Positions 63,441 through 64,000 of a stretch of DNA of 64,000 bases are shown here, in pieces. The translations under genes were made by a program, and so were the position numbers. The first letter of the stretch is position 1; each line of letters opens with the position of its first letter. The notes beneath the pieces were generated by a model. It ran no database searches. It was not told the origin of the DNA and was given only the letters and a program-made list of their open reading frames with translations. Source of the stretch: Sipunculus nudus (lineage: Eukaryota; Annelida; Sipuncula; Golfingiida; Sipunculidae); assembly GCA_026874595.1 (NCBI GenBank), contig CM049311.1, positions 16,147,676 to 16,211,675 on the forward strand. Reading direction: 5' to 3'.

Positions 63441-64000
63441 GTAAGCAAGATAGTGTCGTATTAAGGTTTAATTGATTAATCTCTGATTACGACCCATGTT
63501 CTAGACAACTTGGTCTTCACCTTATTGAACACTTTTCAGCATGATTTTTTGTAATTAGTTTCAAACGGAAAGTAAAATCGGGTCCGTTCCCATACCGGAG
63601 TTTTAGCGGTCTGTCCTTTTTCATGCGAAGGTTGTGTTTGATGGTTAATCAGAAATCGATCGCATCGGTCTTTATAATAATTGCCAGCTGCCCTGTCCGG
63701 AGCTATATAACTGCTTTCTTTATTTAAAATGTGAATGGAATCTGTTTTGTTTTTGCAGGCTAGGAATACAGAAATATTTCTTATATAAATGAGATTATCG
63801 ATACTCACAATGCGGAGTGCTTCTACTTGAAACTGGGATGGTCTCTTGTATCCTTTAGAAAGCAATGGGAATGAATGTAAATTTTAAATGTTGACAACAC
63901 TTTTCTAATTTGAAAAAAAACTATTGTCTAAAACTGTTTCAAACAAAAAACATTCCGTATTCGTTACCCCTCTTGATTTAAAAAGGTGTTCCCTCTTTCA

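Larger units (their letters stand above)
49423..64000. repeat. 15.57-kb higher-order block, copy 2 (units A20-A24, cut by window end)
   Basis: Same unit order and lengths as copy 1 at a constant offset of 33,956. Confidence 0.75.
61710..64000 (+). repeat. unit A24, cut by the window end; copy of A12
   Basis: Scar at 63,886. Same template switch as A12, here in 62,599-62,835. The array clearly continues beyond the window. Confidence 0.8.

Noticed and set aside
1-64000. Transposable element as the basis of the repeat unit
   Set aside because: No terminal repeats, target-site duplications, transposase or reverse-transcriptase-like ORFs; units are head-to-tail with homologous junctions.

Overview
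This is a eukaryotic, almost certainly metazoan, intron-rich genomic window on the + strand. No bacterial-style gene, tRNA, rRNA, transposase or CRISPR array is visible. The sequence is AT-rich, has GT-AG splice signals (donors mostly gtaagc, acceptors atttcag or attcttcag) and consists entirely of tandemly duplicated gene pieces. The species cannot be fixed from the sequence; an AT-rich invertebrate (flatworm, nematode, tunicate or similar) would fit.

The coding signal is a set of small phase-1/phase-1 exons. Exon A (60 nt, 24 intact copies) and exon B (60 nt, 19 copies) each encode two copies of a Thr/Pro decamer, VAPTTTPATT or a close variant, as in the O-glycosylated stalk of a secreted or membrane mucin. 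A third exon, N (138 or 141 nt, 19 copies), lies behind a 64-nt intron after every exon B. It is also phase 1/1, carries Asn-X-Thr sequons and is open in 12 copies. A fourth, P (61 nt, 19 copies), is a decayed relative of A/B whose length breaks the frame. Spliced together, A and B exons alone would give 860 residues (86 decamers). No first exon, signal peptide or terminal exon lies in the window, so this is the interior of one gene or of several tandem genes.

Layout: 1-6,927 holds divergent modules at about 2.4 kb (A-B-N-P) and 1.2 kb (A only). 6,928-12,185 is an irregular block with modules of 2,427, 1,636 and 1,195 bp, including a truncated exon A. From 12,186 the array is mostly a 3.28-kb unit (A-B-N-P plus an exon-less short half), which is explained as a deletion derivative of the 4.06-kb A4-A5 compound at 6,928-10,990. 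Units A8-A12 form a 15.57-kb higher-order block that begins to repeat at about 28.7 kb. At 37,635-37,682 the sequence switches back to the irregular block, so 37.6-64 kb repeats 7.0-30 kb almost base for base, first at an offset of 30,672 and then 33,956; the difference is one 3,284-bp unit.

The interest lies in exon amplification by nested unequal exchange, in the hidden N exon with its poly-A frame switch, and in the frame-breaking P exon. Near-identity of the two halves could also be an assembly artefact, such as two haplotypes joined end to end.
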